Below, in pieces: positions 1 through 8,557 of a stretch of DNA of 64,000 bases. The notes beneath the pieces were generated by a model that worked only from the letters and a program-made list of their open reading frames with translations, did not search any database and was not told where the DNA came from. Each line of letters opens with the position of its first letter. Position 1 is the first letter of the stretch. Origin of the DNA: Streptomyces sp. CB02058 (GTDB taxonomy: Bacteria > Actinomycetota > Actinomycetes > Streptomycetales > Streptomycetaceae); contig NZ_LIPG01000003.1 of the NCBI RefSeq assembly GCF_001905505.1, forward strand, positions 248,001 through 312,000, in the 5' to 3' direction. The translations under genes and the position numbers were made by a program.

Positions 1-1
1 G

Positions 2-592
2 GAGCACAAGGCGTACGGCATCCCGTTCCCCAAGGAGAAGTTCGGCAGGCTGGAGGAGCAGCTGGCGATCATCACGGGTCTGTGGGAGACGGAGACCGGC
101 AAGACCTTCAGCTACGACGGCACGTACTACCAGCTCACCGACTCTCCCGCGCTGCCGAAGCCGGCCCAGGCCAAGGTGCCGGTCCTGATCGGGGGCCACG
201 GCGCGGTCCGCACGCCGCGCCTGGCCGCGCGGTACGCGGACGAGTTCAACATCCCGTTCGCGTCGATCGAGGACAGCGAGAAGCAGTTCGGGAGGGTCAG
301 GGATGCGGCCGTGGCCGCCGGCCGGGCACCGGACGACCTGGTGTACTCCAACGCCCTGGTGGTGTGCGTCGGCAAGGACGACGCCGAGGTCGCCCGGCGC
401 GCGTCCGCCATCGGGCGCGAGGTCGAGGAGATCAAGGCGAACGGACTGGCGGGCTCCCCCGACGAGGTGGTCGACAAGATCGGCCGGTACGCGGCCATCG
501 GCTCGTCCCGTGTCTACCTCCAGGTCCTGGACCTGCACGACCTGGACCACCTGGAACTGATCGCGTCCCAGGTCCAGTCGCAGCTGGGCTGA
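2..592 (+). CDS. LLM-class F420-dependent oxidoreductase, 5'-truncated by the window edge
   Basis: This is the C-terminal 196 residues of a luciferase-like (TIM-barrel) oxidoreductase. The open frame already runs at base 2, so the start lies upstream of the window. Visible family features are a stretch reading YYQLTDSPALPKPAQ, then VPVLIGGHG (typical of the strand and loop that position F420 or FMN), and a late GSPDEVVDKIGRYAAIG segment that usually closes the barrel. The family uses reduced F420, or sometimes FMN, to reduce or oxidise small molecules in the cytoplasm. The substrate cannot be inferred. It ends at TGA 590-592, just before a tandem repeat tract. The family call is secure and the reaction is unknown. 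Confidence 0.85.
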   Translation, partial: EHKAYGIPFPKEKFGRLEEQLAIITGLWETETGKTFSYDGTYYQLTDSPALPKPAQAKVPVLIGGHGAVRTPRLAARYADEFNIPFASIEDSEKQFGRVRDAAVAAGRAPDDLVYSNALVVCVGKDDAEVARRASAIGREVEEIKANGLAGSPDEVVDKIGRYAAIGSSRVYLQVLDLHDLDHLELIASQVQSQLG

Positions 593-600
593 GGTTCGCC

Positions 601-710
601 GGGCCGAGCCTCGCCTCGCCGGGCCGAGCCGCGCTGGGGCGAGCCTCGCCGGGCCGAGCCGCGCTGGGGCGAGCCTCGCCGGGTCGAGCCGCGTCGGGGC
701 GAGCCGGGCC
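601..710. repeat. 30-bp GC-rich tandem repeat in the intergenic space
   Basis: Two perfect 30-bp copies lie at 621-650 and 651-680, each starting gggccgagccgcgctggggc and ending gagcctcgcc. A degenerate third copy follows at 681-710 and a partial copy precedes at 601-620. The tract fills much of the gap between the oxidoreductase stop and the next gene. No open frame of normal composition is seen in it. It could be slippage-derived DNA or a structured RNA. Confidence 0.85.
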
Positions 711-800
711 CGGCCGGAACAGCCGACCGCGGCGGAGCACGGGTCGCGGGAAGCGGACGGCATGACGCCGAGCTCAGGACACCGACAGCAAGGAGCAGCT

Positions 801-1736
801 GTGCACCCCGCCCGGACTCCGGATGTGCCGCCCGGCCGTACGCTCGGCGAGGCCCTCGCGGAGGGAACCGTCCTGCTGGACGGCGGTCTCTCCAACCAGT
901 TGGAGGCGCAGGGCTGCGATCTGTCCGACGCCCTGTGGTCCGCCCGGCTGCTCGCCGACGCGCCCCAGCAGATCGAAGCGGCCCATACGGCCTATGCGCG
1001 GGCTGGGGCGCAGGTGCTCATCACCGCCAGCTACCAGGCGACCTTCCAGGGCTTCGGGCGGCGCGGGATCGGGCGGGCCAGGGCCGCGGCGCTGATGGCC
1101 GGCAGCGTGGTGGCGGCCCGCCGGGCGGCCGCGGTGGCCGGGCGGGAGCGCTGGGTCGCGGCATCGGTCGGACCGTACGGGGCGATGCTCGCGGACGGCA
1201 GCGAGTACCGAGGCCGGTACGGGCTGACGGTCAGGGAGCTGGAGCGTTTCCACCGGCCACGGGTGGAGGCGCTGGCCTCGGCGGCTCCCGACGTGCTGGC
1301 CCTGGAGACGGTGCCCGACATCGACGAGGCCGAGGCGCTGCTGCGGGTGGTCGAGGAGTTCCCGGTGCCCGTCTGGCTCTCGTACAGCGCGGCGGGCGAC
1401 CGGACCAGGGCGGGGCAGCCGCTGGCCGAGGCCTTCGGGCTCGCGGCGGGCATCGAGCAGGTGATCGCCGTCGGAGTCAACTGCTGCGATCCGGCCGACG
1501 CCGACCGCGCGGTGGAGATCGCGGCCGCGGCGACCGGCAAGCCCGTCGTCGTCTATCCGAACAGCGGGGAGGAGTGGGACGCCGAAGGCAGGGCCTGGGC
1601 GGGGAGCAGCACCTTCGAGGCTTCCAGGGTGCGGGACTGGCAGCGGGCAGGAGCGCGGCTGGTCGGTGGGTGCTGCCGGGTGGGGCCGTCCGAAATCGCC
1701 GCGCTGGCCGGTCGACTCGCACCATCGGGTCGCTGA
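801..1736 (+). CDS. mmuM: homocysteine S-methyltransferase
   Basis: This enzyme transfers a methyl group from S-methylmethionine (or S-adenosylmethionine) to homocysteine to make methionine in the cytoplasm. The Zn-binding cysteines are visible as VNCC near residue 230 and GGCCRVGP near the C-terminus, and LLDGGLSNQLE near the N-terminus is the family's opening motif. I place the start at GTG 801 because AAGGAG at 790-795 sits 5 nt before it. The in-frame ATG at 762 would add 13 unconserved residues and has no good ribosome site. The product is 311 residues, normal for the family. It lies 43 nt upstream of hen1 on the same strand, so the two may be cotranscribed, but no functional link is known. 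Confidence 0.92.
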   Translation: MHPARTPDVPPGRTLGEALAEGTVLLDGGLSNQLEAQGCDLSDALWSARLLADAPQQIEAAHTAYARAGAQVLITASYQATFQGFGRRGIGRARAAALMAGSVVAARRAAAVAGRERWVAASVGPYGAMLADGSEYRGRYGLTVRELERFHRPRVEALASAAPDVLALETVPDIDEAEALLRVVEEFPVPVWLSYSAAGDRTRAGQPLAEAFGLAAGIEQVIAVGVNCCDPADADRAVEIAAAATGKPVVVYPNSGEEWDAEGRAWAGSSTFEASRVRDWQRAGARLVGGCCRVGPSEIAALAGRLAPSGR

Positions 1737-1779
1737 AAATGCCTGGTGGGAGGCGGGCCCCGGGCCCATACTCGGACGG

Positions 1780-3288
1780 GTGTTCCTGACTATCGGCACC
1801 ACCGGCACCCCTGAGCGTCCCGCCACCGATCTGGGCTTTCTGCTGCACAAGCATCCCGACAAGGCGCAGACGTTCTCCACCTCGCACGGGACCGCGCACG
1901 TCTTCTATCCCGAGGCGTCCGCGGAGCGCTGCACGGCCGCGCTCCTGCTGGAGGTGGATCCGGTGGCGCTGGTCCGCCGCGGCAAGGGCAAGGGCAGGGG
2001 CGGAGCCCCCGACGCGGCGCTCGCGCAGTACGTCAACGACCGGCCGTACGCGGCATCGTCGCTGCTCTCGGTCGCGATGACGACGGTGTTCAAGTCCGCG
2101 CTGAACGGCGTCTGCCGGGCGATGCCCGAACGGGCCGAGGAACCTCTGCCCCTGCGCATCGAGGTCCCCGCGCTCCCCGCGCGGGGCGGGGCGGAGCTGG
2201 TGCGCAAGCTGTTCGCCCCGCTCGGCTGGACCGCGGTGGACGCCGTGGCCGTGCCGCTGGACGAGCAGTTCCCGCAGTGGGGCGACTCGCGCTACGTACG
2301 GCTGGTGCTGGAGGGGGAGCTGAGGCTCGCGGACGCGCTGCGCCAGCTGTATGTGCTGCTGCCGGTGCTCGACGACGCCAAGCACTACTGGGTCGCGCCC
2401 GACGAGGTGGACAAGCTGCTGCGGGCGGGCGAGGGCTGGCTGGCCGGACACCCCGAGCAGAAGCTGATCACCAGTCGCTATCTCTCCCGTCGCTGGGGGC
2501 TCACCCGGCAGGCGATGGAGCGGCTCGAACTGGTGCGGCTGGCAGAGACGGACGACCTGGAGGTGGAGAGCGTCGACAACGCGGTGGATGAGACCACCGA
2601 CACCGAGGAGAAGCCGGTGCCGCTCGCCGAACAGCGCCGCGAGGCGATCCTGGAGGCGCTGCGCGAGGCGGGGGCGAGCCGGGTGCTCGACCTGGGCTGC
2701 GGCCAGGGCCAGTTGACGCAGGCGCTGCTCAAGGACGTCCGCTACACGGAGATCGTCGGAGTGGACGTGTCGATGCGCGCCCTCACCGTCGCCGCGCGCC
2801 GGCTGAAGCTGGACCGCATGGGGGAGAGGCAGGCCGCGCGGATCACCCTCCGCCAGGGCGCGCTCACCTACACCGACAAGCAGCTGAAGGGGTACGACGC
2901 GGCGGTGCTCAGCGAGGTGATCGAGCACCTCGACCTGCCGAGGCTCCCCGCCCTGGAGTACGCGGTGTTCGGCTCCGCGCGACCGGGCACCGTGCTCGTG
3001 ACCACGCCCAACGTGGAGTACAACGTCCGCTGGGAGACGCTCCCCGCAGGACATGTGCGCCACAGCGACCACCGCTTCGAGTGGACCCGGGAGGAATTCC
3101 GGGACTGGGCCGGGCGAGTGGCCGAACGCCACGGCTACACCGTGGCGTTCGTGCCCGTGGGACCGGAAGACCCCGAGGTGGGACCGCCCACGCAGATGGC
3201 GGTGTTCACGAGGGGCACGGCCGCCGGAACGACGGCCGGCAGCGGCACGACGGACCGGACGACGACGAAGGAGGCGAAGGCCGCATGA
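1780..3288 (+). CDS. hen1: 3'-terminal RNA ribose 2'-O-methyltransferase Hen1
   Basis: Bacterial Hen1 methylates the 2'-OH at the 3' end of a cleaved RNA before Pnkp ligates it, which protects the repaired site from being cut again. The protein is 502 residues. The N-terminal half is the bacterial Pnkp-interacting region, beginning FLTIGTTG. The C-terminal half is a SAM methyltransferase with DLGCGQGQL near residue 304, EVIEHLDLP (Glu379, Glu382, His383, the Mn-binding set) and HSDHRFEW at 428-435, which carries the other metal histidine. I chose GTG 1780 because the conserved N-terminus starts there. Longer in-frame starts reach back into mmuM. Its stop overlaps the pnkp start by 4 nt, so the two are translationally coupled. 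Confidence 0.95.
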   Translation: MFLTIGTTGTPERPATDLGFLLHKHPDKAQTFSTSHGTAHVFYPEASAERCTAALLLEVDPVALVRRGKGKGRGGAPDAALAQYVNDRPYAASSLLSVAMTTVFKSALNGVCRAMPERAEEPLPLRIEVPALPARGGAELVRKLFAPLGWTAVDAVAVPLDEQFPQWGDSRYVRLVLEGELRLADALRQLYVLLPVLDDAKHYWVAPDEVDKLLRAGEGWLAGHPEQKLITSRYLSRRWGLTRQAMERLELVRLAETDDLEVESVDNAVDETTDTEEKPVPLAEQRREAILEALREAGASRVLDLGCGQGQLTQALLKDVRYTEIVGVDVSMRALTVAARRLKLDRMGERQAARITLRQGALTYTDKQLKGYDAAVLSEVIEHLDLPRLPALEYAVFGSARPGTVLVTTPNVEYNVRWETLPAGHVRHSDHRFEWTREEFRDWAGRVAERHGYTVAFVPVGPEDPEVGPPTQMAVFTRGTAAGTTAGSGTTDRTTTKEAKAA

Positions 3289-5834
3289 CCAGTACCCGTA
3301 CCTCTCGCACGCTGCCGGTGACCGACCTGTCCCTCGTCGTGCTCATCGGCGCCAGCGGATCGGGCAAGTCCACCTTCGCCCGTAAGCACTTCAAGCCCAC
3401 GGAGGTCATCTCCTCGGACTTCTGCCGGGGCCTCGTCGCGGACGACGAGAACGACCAGAGCGCCAGCCGTGACGCCTTCGACGTGCTGCACTACATCGCG
3501 GGCAAGCGTCTCGCCGCGGGCCGGCTCACCGTCGTCGACGCCACCAATGTGCAGCCCGAGAGCCGCAGGCAGCTCGTCCAGCTGGCCCGGCAGTACGACG
3601 TGCTGCCCATCGCCATCGTGCTGGACCTGCCGGAGGAGCTCTGCCAGGCGCGCAACGCCGAACGCCCCGACCGTGCGGGCATGCCCCGCCATGTCGTCCA
3701 GCGCCACCGCCGCGAGCTGCGCCGCTCGCTGCGCGGCCTGGAGCGCGAAGGCTTCCGCAAGGTGCACATCCTGCGCAGCGAGGAGGAGGCCGACTCCGCC
3801 GAAGTCGTCCTGGAGCGCCGCTACAACGACCTCCGGCACCTCACCGGACCCTTCGACATCATCGGCGACATCCATGGCTGCAGCTCCGAGCTCGACACCC
3901 TGCTCGGCAGGCTGGGGTACAAGGACGGGGCGCACCCGGAGGGGCGTACCGCCGTGTTCGTCGGCGACCTCGTCGACCGCGGACCCGACAGCCCCGGAGT
4001 GCTGCGCCGCGTCATGTCCATGGTGGCGGAGGGCAACGCCCTGTGCGTCCCCGGCAACCACGAGAACAAGCTCGGCCGTTACCTCAAGGGACGCAAGGTC
4101 CAGCACACCCACGGTCTCGCCGAGACCATCGAACAGCTGGAGCGGGAGGACGCCCACGACCCCGAGTTCCGCAAGCGCGTCGCGGAGTTCATCGACGGGC
4201 TGGTCAGCCACTACGTCCTGGACGACGGCAAGCTGGTCGTCTGCCACGCGGGGCTGCCCGAGAAGTACCACGGGCGCACCTCCGGCCGGGTCCGTTCGCA
4301 CGCGCTGTACGGGGAGACGACCGGCGAGACCGACGAGTTCGGCCTGCCCGTGCGCTATCCGTGGGCCGAGGACTACCGGGGCAGCGCCGCCGTGGTCTAC
4401 GGCCACACCCCGGTGCCCACCGCCTCCTGGGTCAACAACACCCTCTGCCTGGACACCGGCGCCGTCTTCGGCGGGAGGATGACGGCCCTGCGCTGGCCGG
4501 AGCGGGAGATGGTCGACGTGCCCGCCGAGCAGGTCTGGTACGAGCCGGTGAAGCCGCTGACCACCGAGGCGCCCGGAGGGCGGGAGGGCAGGCCGCTCGA
4601 CCTCGCCGACGTGCAGGGCCGCCGCATCGTGGAGACCCGGCACATGGGCCGGGTCGCGGTGCGCGAGGAGAACGCCGCGGCGGCGCTCGAAGTCATGAGC
4701 CGGTTCGCGGTCGACCCCAGGCTGCTGGCCTACCTCCCGCCGACCATGGCCCCGACGGCCACCTCCCACGAGGAGGGCTTCCTGGAGCACCCGGCCGAGG
4801 CCTTCGCGCAGTACCGCGCGGACGGCGTCACCAAGGTCGTCTGCGAGGAGAAGCACATGGGCTCGCGCGCCGTGGCGCTGGTCTGCCGTGACGCGGCCGC
4901 CGCCCGCGAGCGGTTCGGGGCCGACGGCCCCACGGGCGTCCTGCACACCCGCACCGGCCGGCCGTTCCTGGACGACCCGGCGCTCACCGAGGTCGTCCTC
5001 GGCCGGCTGCGCACGGCCCTCACCGCCGCCGGACTCTGGGACGAGTGGGAGACCGACTGGGTGCTGCTCGACGCCGAGCTGATGCCCTGGTCCCTCAAGG
5101 CGGCCGGACTGCTGCGCTCCCAGTACGCCGCGGTGGGCGCCGCCGCCGGGGCCGTCCTGCCGGTGGCCGAGGACGCCCTGTCCGCGGCTGCCGCCCGGGG
5201 TGTCGACGTCGGCGCCCTCGCGGGCCGCCAGCGCGAGCGGGCAGCGGACGCCACCGCGTTCACGGAGGCGTACCGCCGCTACTGCTGGAGCACCGAGGGG
5301 CTCGACGGGGTCCGGCTCGCGCCGTTCCAGATCCTGGCGGTGCAGGGCCGCTCGCTGGCCGCCGTGCCGCACGACGAGCAGCTGGCATGGCTGGACCGGC
5401 TCGTCGAGCACGACCCGACCGGCCTGCTCCAGGTCACCCGCCGGCTCGTGGTCGACACGGGTGACGAGGCCTCCGTGCGCTCCGGCATCGACTGGTGGCT
5501 CGAGATGACCGGCCGCGGCGGCGAGGGCATGGTCGTCAAGCCGCTCGCCGCGCTCGTGCGGGACGACAAGGGCAGGCTGGTCCAGCCGGGCATCAAGGTG
5601 CGCGGCCGGGAGTATCTGAGGATCATCTACGGCCCCGAGTACACGAGGCCGGAGAACCTCGACCGGCTGCGCTCGCGGTTCCTCGGCCACAAGCGGTCGC
5701 TGGCCCTGCGGGAGTACGCCCTCGGCCTGGAAGCCCTGGACCGGCTGGCCGAGGGGGAGCCGCTGTGGCGTGTCCACGAGGCGGTCTTCGCGGTCCTGGC
5801 GCTGGAGTCGGAGCCCGTCGACCCGCGCCTCTAG
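3285..5834 (+). CDS. pnkp: polynucleotide kinase-phosphatase Pnkp, RNA repair
   Basis: The protein has 849 residues and three catalytic modules in the order known for bacterial Pnkp. A P-loop 5'-OH kinase comes first (GASGSGKST, residues 22-30). A calcineurin-type 2',3'-phosphatase follows (DIIGDIHG near 189-197, then [10 protein letters not shown] and GNHEN). A C-terminal ligase-like adenylyltransferase domain has the nucleotidyl lysine in EEKHMGSR (about Lys523). With Hen1 it repairs RNAs cut by ribotoxins, healing both ends and sealing them. ATG 3285 overlaps the hen1 stop by 4 nt. Longer in-frame starts lie inside hen1 and are rejected. The call is secure. The natural RNA substrate in this organism is unknown. 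Confidence 0.96.
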   Translation: MTSTRTSRTLPVTDLSLVVLIGASGSGKSTFARKHFKPTEVISSDFCRGLVADDENDQSASRDAFDVLHYIAGKRLAAGRLTVVDATNVQPESRRQLVQLARQYDVLPIAIVLDLPEELCQARNAERPDRAGMPRHVVQRHRRELRRSLRGLEREGFRKVHILRSEEEADSAEVVLERRYNDLRHLTGPFDIIGDIHGCSSELDTLLGRLGYKDGAHPEGRTAVFVGDLVDRGPDSPGVLRRVMSMVAEGNALCVPGNHENKLGRYLKGRKVQHTHGLAETIEQLEREDAHDPEFRKRVAEFIDGLVSHYVLDDGKLVVCHAGLPEKYHGRTSGRVRSHALYGETTGETDEFGLPVRYPWAEDYRGSAAVVYGHTPVPTASWVNNTLCLDTGAVFGGRMTALRWPEREMVDVPAEQVWYEPVKPLTTEAPGGREGRPLDLADVQGRRIVETRHMGRVAVREENAAAALEVMSRFAVDPRLLAYLPPTMAPTATSHEEGFLEHPAEAFAQYRADGVTKVVCEEKHMGSRAVALVCRDAAAARERFGADGPTGVLHTRTGRPFLDDPALTEVVLGRLRTALTAAGLWDEWETDWVLLDAELMPWSLKAAGLLRSQYAAVGAAAGAVLPVAEDALSAAAARGVDVGALAGRQRERAADATAFTEAYRRYCWSTEGLDGVRLAPFQILAVQGRSLAAVPHDEQLAWLDRLVEHDPTGLLQVTRRLVVDTGDEASVRSGIDWWLEMTGRGGEGMVVKPLAALVRDDKGRLVQPGIKVRGREYLRIIYGPEYTRPENLDRLRSRFLGHKRSLALREYALGLEALDRLAEGEPLWRVHEAVFAVLALESEPVDPRL

Positions 5835-5837
5835 CAA

Positions 5838-5855
5838 GGCGGGATCGCCCCCGCC
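5838..5855. terminator. short GC hairpin after pnkp
   Basis: The sequence ggcggg (5838-5843) pairs with cccgcc (5850-5855) across a 6-nt loop, 3 nt after the pnkp stop. There is no T-tract. It is a weak terminator candidate separating RNA repair from the arginine block. Confidence 0.35.
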
Positions 5856-5911
5856 GGAATCGGGTGGCGGTTCGCAGGGTGAACGGCGCTCCGCGCGGTG
5901 AGGATGGAGAC

Positions 5912-7144
5912 ATGGGATTCCATGTCGATTCCGAGGCCGGGCGGCTGCGCCGCGTCATCCTGCACCGCCCCGATCTGGAGCTGAAGCGGCTGACCCCGAG
6001 CAACAAGGACGCGCTCCTGTTCGACGACGTGCTCTGGGTGCGCCGCGCCAGGGAGGAGCACGACGGCCTCGCCGACGTGCTGCGCGACCGGGGTGTCGAG
6101 GTCCATCTCTTCGGCGACCTGCTCCGTGAGTCCCTGGACATCCCGGTGGCGCGCAGGCTCGTCCTCGACCGTGTCTTCGCGGAGAAGGAGTACGGCCCGC
6201 TCGCCACCGAGCATCTGCGCGCGGCCTTCGAGGACCTGCCCGCGGCGGAGCTGACCGAGGCCCTCGTCGGCGGGATGACGAAGCGGGAGTTCCTGGAACG
6301 GCACGCCGAACCGACCTCCGTCCGCTTCCATGTGATGGATCTGGACGACTTCCTGCTCAGCCCGCTGCCGAACCACCTCTTCACCCGCGACACCTCCGCC
6401 TGGATCTACGACGGCGTGTCCATCAACGCGATGCGCTGGCCCGCCCGGCAGCGCGAGACCGTGCACTTCGAGGCGATCTACCGGCACCACCCCCTGTTCA
6501 CCGGCCCCGAGGCGGGCGTCTTCCACCACTGGTCGGAGGGCCAGGACGACTACCCGTCGACCATCGAGGGCGGCGACGTCCTCGTCATCGGCCGGGGCGC
6601 CGTCCTGATCGGGATGAGCGAGCGCACCACCCCGCAGGCCGTGGAGATGCTGGCCAGAGGCCTCTTCGACGCCGGGTCGGCCCGGACCATCGTGGCGCTC
6701 GACATGCCCAAGCGCCGGGCGTTCATGCACCTCGACACGGTGATGACGATGATCGACGGGGACACCTTCACCAAGTACGCGGGGCTCGGCATGCTCCGCT
6801 CCTACACGATCGAACCGGGCAGCGGCCCCCGGGAGCTCAAAGTCACCGACCATCCCCCCGAGCACATGCACCGGGCCATCGCCGCCGCGCTCGGCCTCGA
6901 CTCCATCCGTGTGCTCACCGCCACCCAGGATGTGCACGCGGCCGAGCGGGAGCAGTGGGACGACGGGTGCAACGTGCTTGCCGTGGAGCCCGGGGTCGTC
7001 ATCGCCTACGAGCGCAACGCCACCACGAACACCTATCTGCGCAAGCAGGGCATGGAGGTCATCGAGATCCGCGGCAGCGAGCTCGGCCGGGGCAGGGGCG
7101 GCCCCCGCTGCATGAGCTGCCCGGTGGTGCGCGACCCGGTGTGA
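5912..7144 (+). CDS. arcA: arginine deiminase
   Basis: This enzyme hydrolyses L-arginine to citrulline and ammonia, the first step of the arginine deiminase pathway. The 410-residue product matches the usual length. The guanidino-group superfamily signatures are present: the opening [20 protein letters not shown], an internal LFTRDTS, a HLDTVMT segment, and the catalytic cysteine (about Cys400) in GPRCMSCP near the end. ATG 5912 is preceded by GGAG. Other in-frame starts reach back into pnkp. The next gene is ornithine carbamoyltransferase, which uses citrulline, and the one after is a cationic amino-acid permease. No carbamate kinase (arcC) is visible, so the classic energy-yielding pathway would need that gene elsewhere. 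Confidence 0.95.
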   Translation: MGFHVDSEAGRLRRVILHRPDLELKRLTPSNKDALLFDDVLWVRRAREEHDGLADVLRDRGVEVHLFGDLLRESLDIPVARRLVLDRVFAEKEYGPLATEHLRAAFEDLPAAELTEALVGGMTKREFLERHAEPTSVRFHVMDLDDFLLSPLPNHLFTRDTSAWIYDGVSINAMRWPARQRETVHFEAIYRHHPLFTGPEAGVFHHWSEGQDDYPSTIEGGDVLVIGRGAVLIGMSERTTPQAVEMLARGLFDAGSARTIVALDMPKRRAFMHLDTVMTMIDGDTFTKYAGLGMLRSYTIEPGSGPRELKVTDHPPEHMHRAIAAALGLDSIRVLTATQDVHAAEREQWDDGCNVLAVEPGVVIAYERNATTNTYLRKQGMEVIEIRGSELGRGRGGPRCMSCPVVRDPV

Positions 7145-7170
7145 GGCGTCGCCCGGTGGTGCGCGACCCG
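7119..7170. repeat. 32-bp-period direct duplication spanning the arcA stop codon
   Basis: The 20-bp string gcccggtggtgcgcgacccg occurs at 7119-7138, inside the last arcA codons, and again at 7151-7170 downstream of the stop. The period is 32 bp and the following bases (gtgaggcgt versus ccgtgaggg) are also similar. The second copy forms the left arm of the terminator hairpin. Confidence 0.85.
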
Positions 7171-7208
7171 CCGTGAGGGGTTGCCCCGGCGGATCGCGCA
7201 CCACCGGG
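7152..7208 (+). terminator. strong stem-loop terminator after arcA
   Basis: A 22-bp arm at 7152-7173 is complementary to 7187-7208 with one mismatch, enclosing a 13-nt loop. It lies 8 nt after the arcA stop. No T-run follows, which is usual for Streptomyces terminators. Confidence 0.8.
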
Positions 7209-7234
7209 CCGGGCGTACGGGCGCCGACATGGCT

Positions 7235-7265
7235 CTGTATAGCAATACAGGCCGTCGTATAGACT
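7235..7265 (+). promoter_or_regulatory. promoter and operator candidate of the ornithine carbamoyltransferase gene
   Basis: A perfect palindrome CTGTAT-AGCA-ATACAG occupies 7235-7250. A good -10 (TAGACT, 7260-7265) follows ten bases later, 46 nt before the ATG. The AT-rich palindrome stands out in this GC-rich DNA and sits where a repressor would block the promoter. ArgR is the obvious candidate given the gene, but a match to an ARG box was not tested. Confidence 0.5.
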
Positions 7266-7310
7266 TCCAAGACAAGTCCGTACGCCTCAGCCCGCCCAGG
7301 AGCGATCACC

Positions 7311-8327
7311 ATGGCCATAGACCTCGCAGGCCGCCATTTCCTCAAGGAGCTGGACTTCACGGCCGAGGAGTTCCGCGGCCTGGTCGACCTGTCCGCCGAG
7401 CTCAAGGCCGCCAAGAAGGCCGGCGAGGAGGTGCAGCGGCTGCGCGGGAAGAACATCGCCCTGATCTTCGAGAAGACCTCGACGCGCACCCGGTGCGCCT
7501 TCGAGGTGGCCGCCGCCGACCAGGGTGCCTCCACGACGTACCTCGACCCCTCCGGTTCCCAGATGGGGCACAAGGAGTCGGTCAAGGACACGGCCCGGGT
7601 GCTCGGCCGGATGTTCGACGGCATCGAGTACCGGGGAGACAGTCAGCAGGCCGTCGAGGAGCTCGCCGCGTACGGCGGTGTCCCCGTCTTCAACGGGCTC
7701 ACGGACGACTGGCACCCCACCCAGATGCTCGCCGACGTCCTGACGATGACCGAGCACAGCGAGAAGCCCCTGGAGCGGATCTCCTTCGCCTACCTGGGCG
7801 ACGCCCGCTTCAACATGGGCAACTCCTACCTGATCACCGGCGCCCTGCTCGGCATGGACGTCCGGATCGTCGCGCCCGCCGCCTACTGGCCGGTCCAGGA
7901 GATCGTGGACCGTGCGCACGAGCTCGCGAAGTCCAGCGGTGCGCGCATCACCCTCACCGAGGACGTCACCGAGGGGGTCCGGGGTGCCGACTTCGTCGTC
8001 ACCGACGTCTGGGTCTCCATGGGTGAGCCCAAGGAGGTCTGGGACGAGCGCATCACCGCCCTCGCGCCCTACGCCGTGACCATGGACGTCCTGCGCGCCA
8101 CGGGCAACGACGATGTGAAGTTCATGCACTGTCTCCCGGCCTACCACGACCTCGGTACGAAGGTCGCCAGGGAGGTCCACGCACGGCACGGGCTCTCCGA
8201 GCTGGAGGTCACCGACGAGGTCTTCGAGTCCGCGCACTCGGTCGTCTTCGACGAGGCCGAGAACCGGATGCACACGATCAAGGCCGTCCTCGTCGCGACG
8301 CTGGCGGGTGGCCCGAAGACCGCATGA
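7311..8327 (+). CDS. argF: ornithine carbamoyltransferase
   Basis: This enzyme interconverts ornithine plus carbamoyl phosphate with citrulline plus phosphate. The carbamoyl-phosphate loop STRTR starts at Ser57. HPTQ follows near residue 140, the ornithine-binding VWVSMGE segment near 230, and the catalytic HCLPA at 273-277. The 338 residues fit the family. Whether it is the biosynthetic (argF) or catabolic (arcB) enzyme cannot be read from sequence. Position next to arginine deiminase and a permease suggests a catabolic role, but it has its own promoter and is separated from arcA by a strong terminator. Confidence 0.95.
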   Translation: MAIDLAGRHFLKELDFTAEEFRGLVDLSAELKAAKKAGEEVQRLRGKNIALIFEKTSTRTRCAFEVAAADQGASTTYLDPSGSQMGHKESVKDTARVLGRMFDGIEYRGDSQQAVEELAAYGGVPVFNGLTDDWHPTQMLADVLTMTEHSEKPLERISFAYLGDARFNMGNSYLITGALLGMDVRIVAPAAYWPVQEIVDRAHELAKSSGARITLTEDVTEGVRGADFVVTDVWVSMGEPKEVWDERITALAPYAVTMDVLRATGNDDVKFMHCLPAYHDLGTKVAREVHARHGLSELEVTDEVFESAHSVVFDEAENRMHTIKAVLVATLAGGPKTA

Positions 8328-8370
8328 ACATGCACCCGATTGGGTGAACATGCGTGCAAGTGGCTACCAT
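8325..8370 (+). promoter_or_regulatory. direct-repeat operator and promoter candidate upstream of the permease
   Basis: The 9-mer tgaacatgc occurs at 8325-8333 and again at 8345-8353, exactly 20 bp (two helical turns) apart. Between the copies is a small hairpin, CACCC-GATT-GGGTG (8333-8346). A -35-like TTGGGT (8340-8345) and a -10 TACCAT (8365-8370) are spaced 19 bp. The predicted leader to the permease start is long, about 180 nt. Confidence 0.4.
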
Positions 8371-8421
8371 GGGGTCACTTGGTGGGGTTCGGGCTCGCAC
8401 GTCCGGACCCCTTTTCATGTG

Positions 8422-8442
8422 CCGGACCCGCCAGAGGTCCGG
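8422..8442. terminator. hairpin in the permease leader
   Basis: CCGGACC (8422-8428) pairs perfectly with GGTCCGG (8436-8442) over a 7-nt loop. It lies between the argF stop and the permease start. It may be an argF terminator or a structure within the permease leader. There is no T-tract. Confidence 0.35.
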
Positions 8443-8557
8443 GGCTTCGTGCGCCGGGCCGTCAAGCGCAGGGGCACACATGGGTACGTCCAGGCCTCCC
8501 CACGGGCCCCCGCATCACCAGAGTTCCTGCACCACCAGAGAAGAGACCCGTCCCCCC

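Noticed and set aside
601..710. CRISPR array
   Set aside because: The repeats are directly abutting with no spacers, and no cas genes are present.
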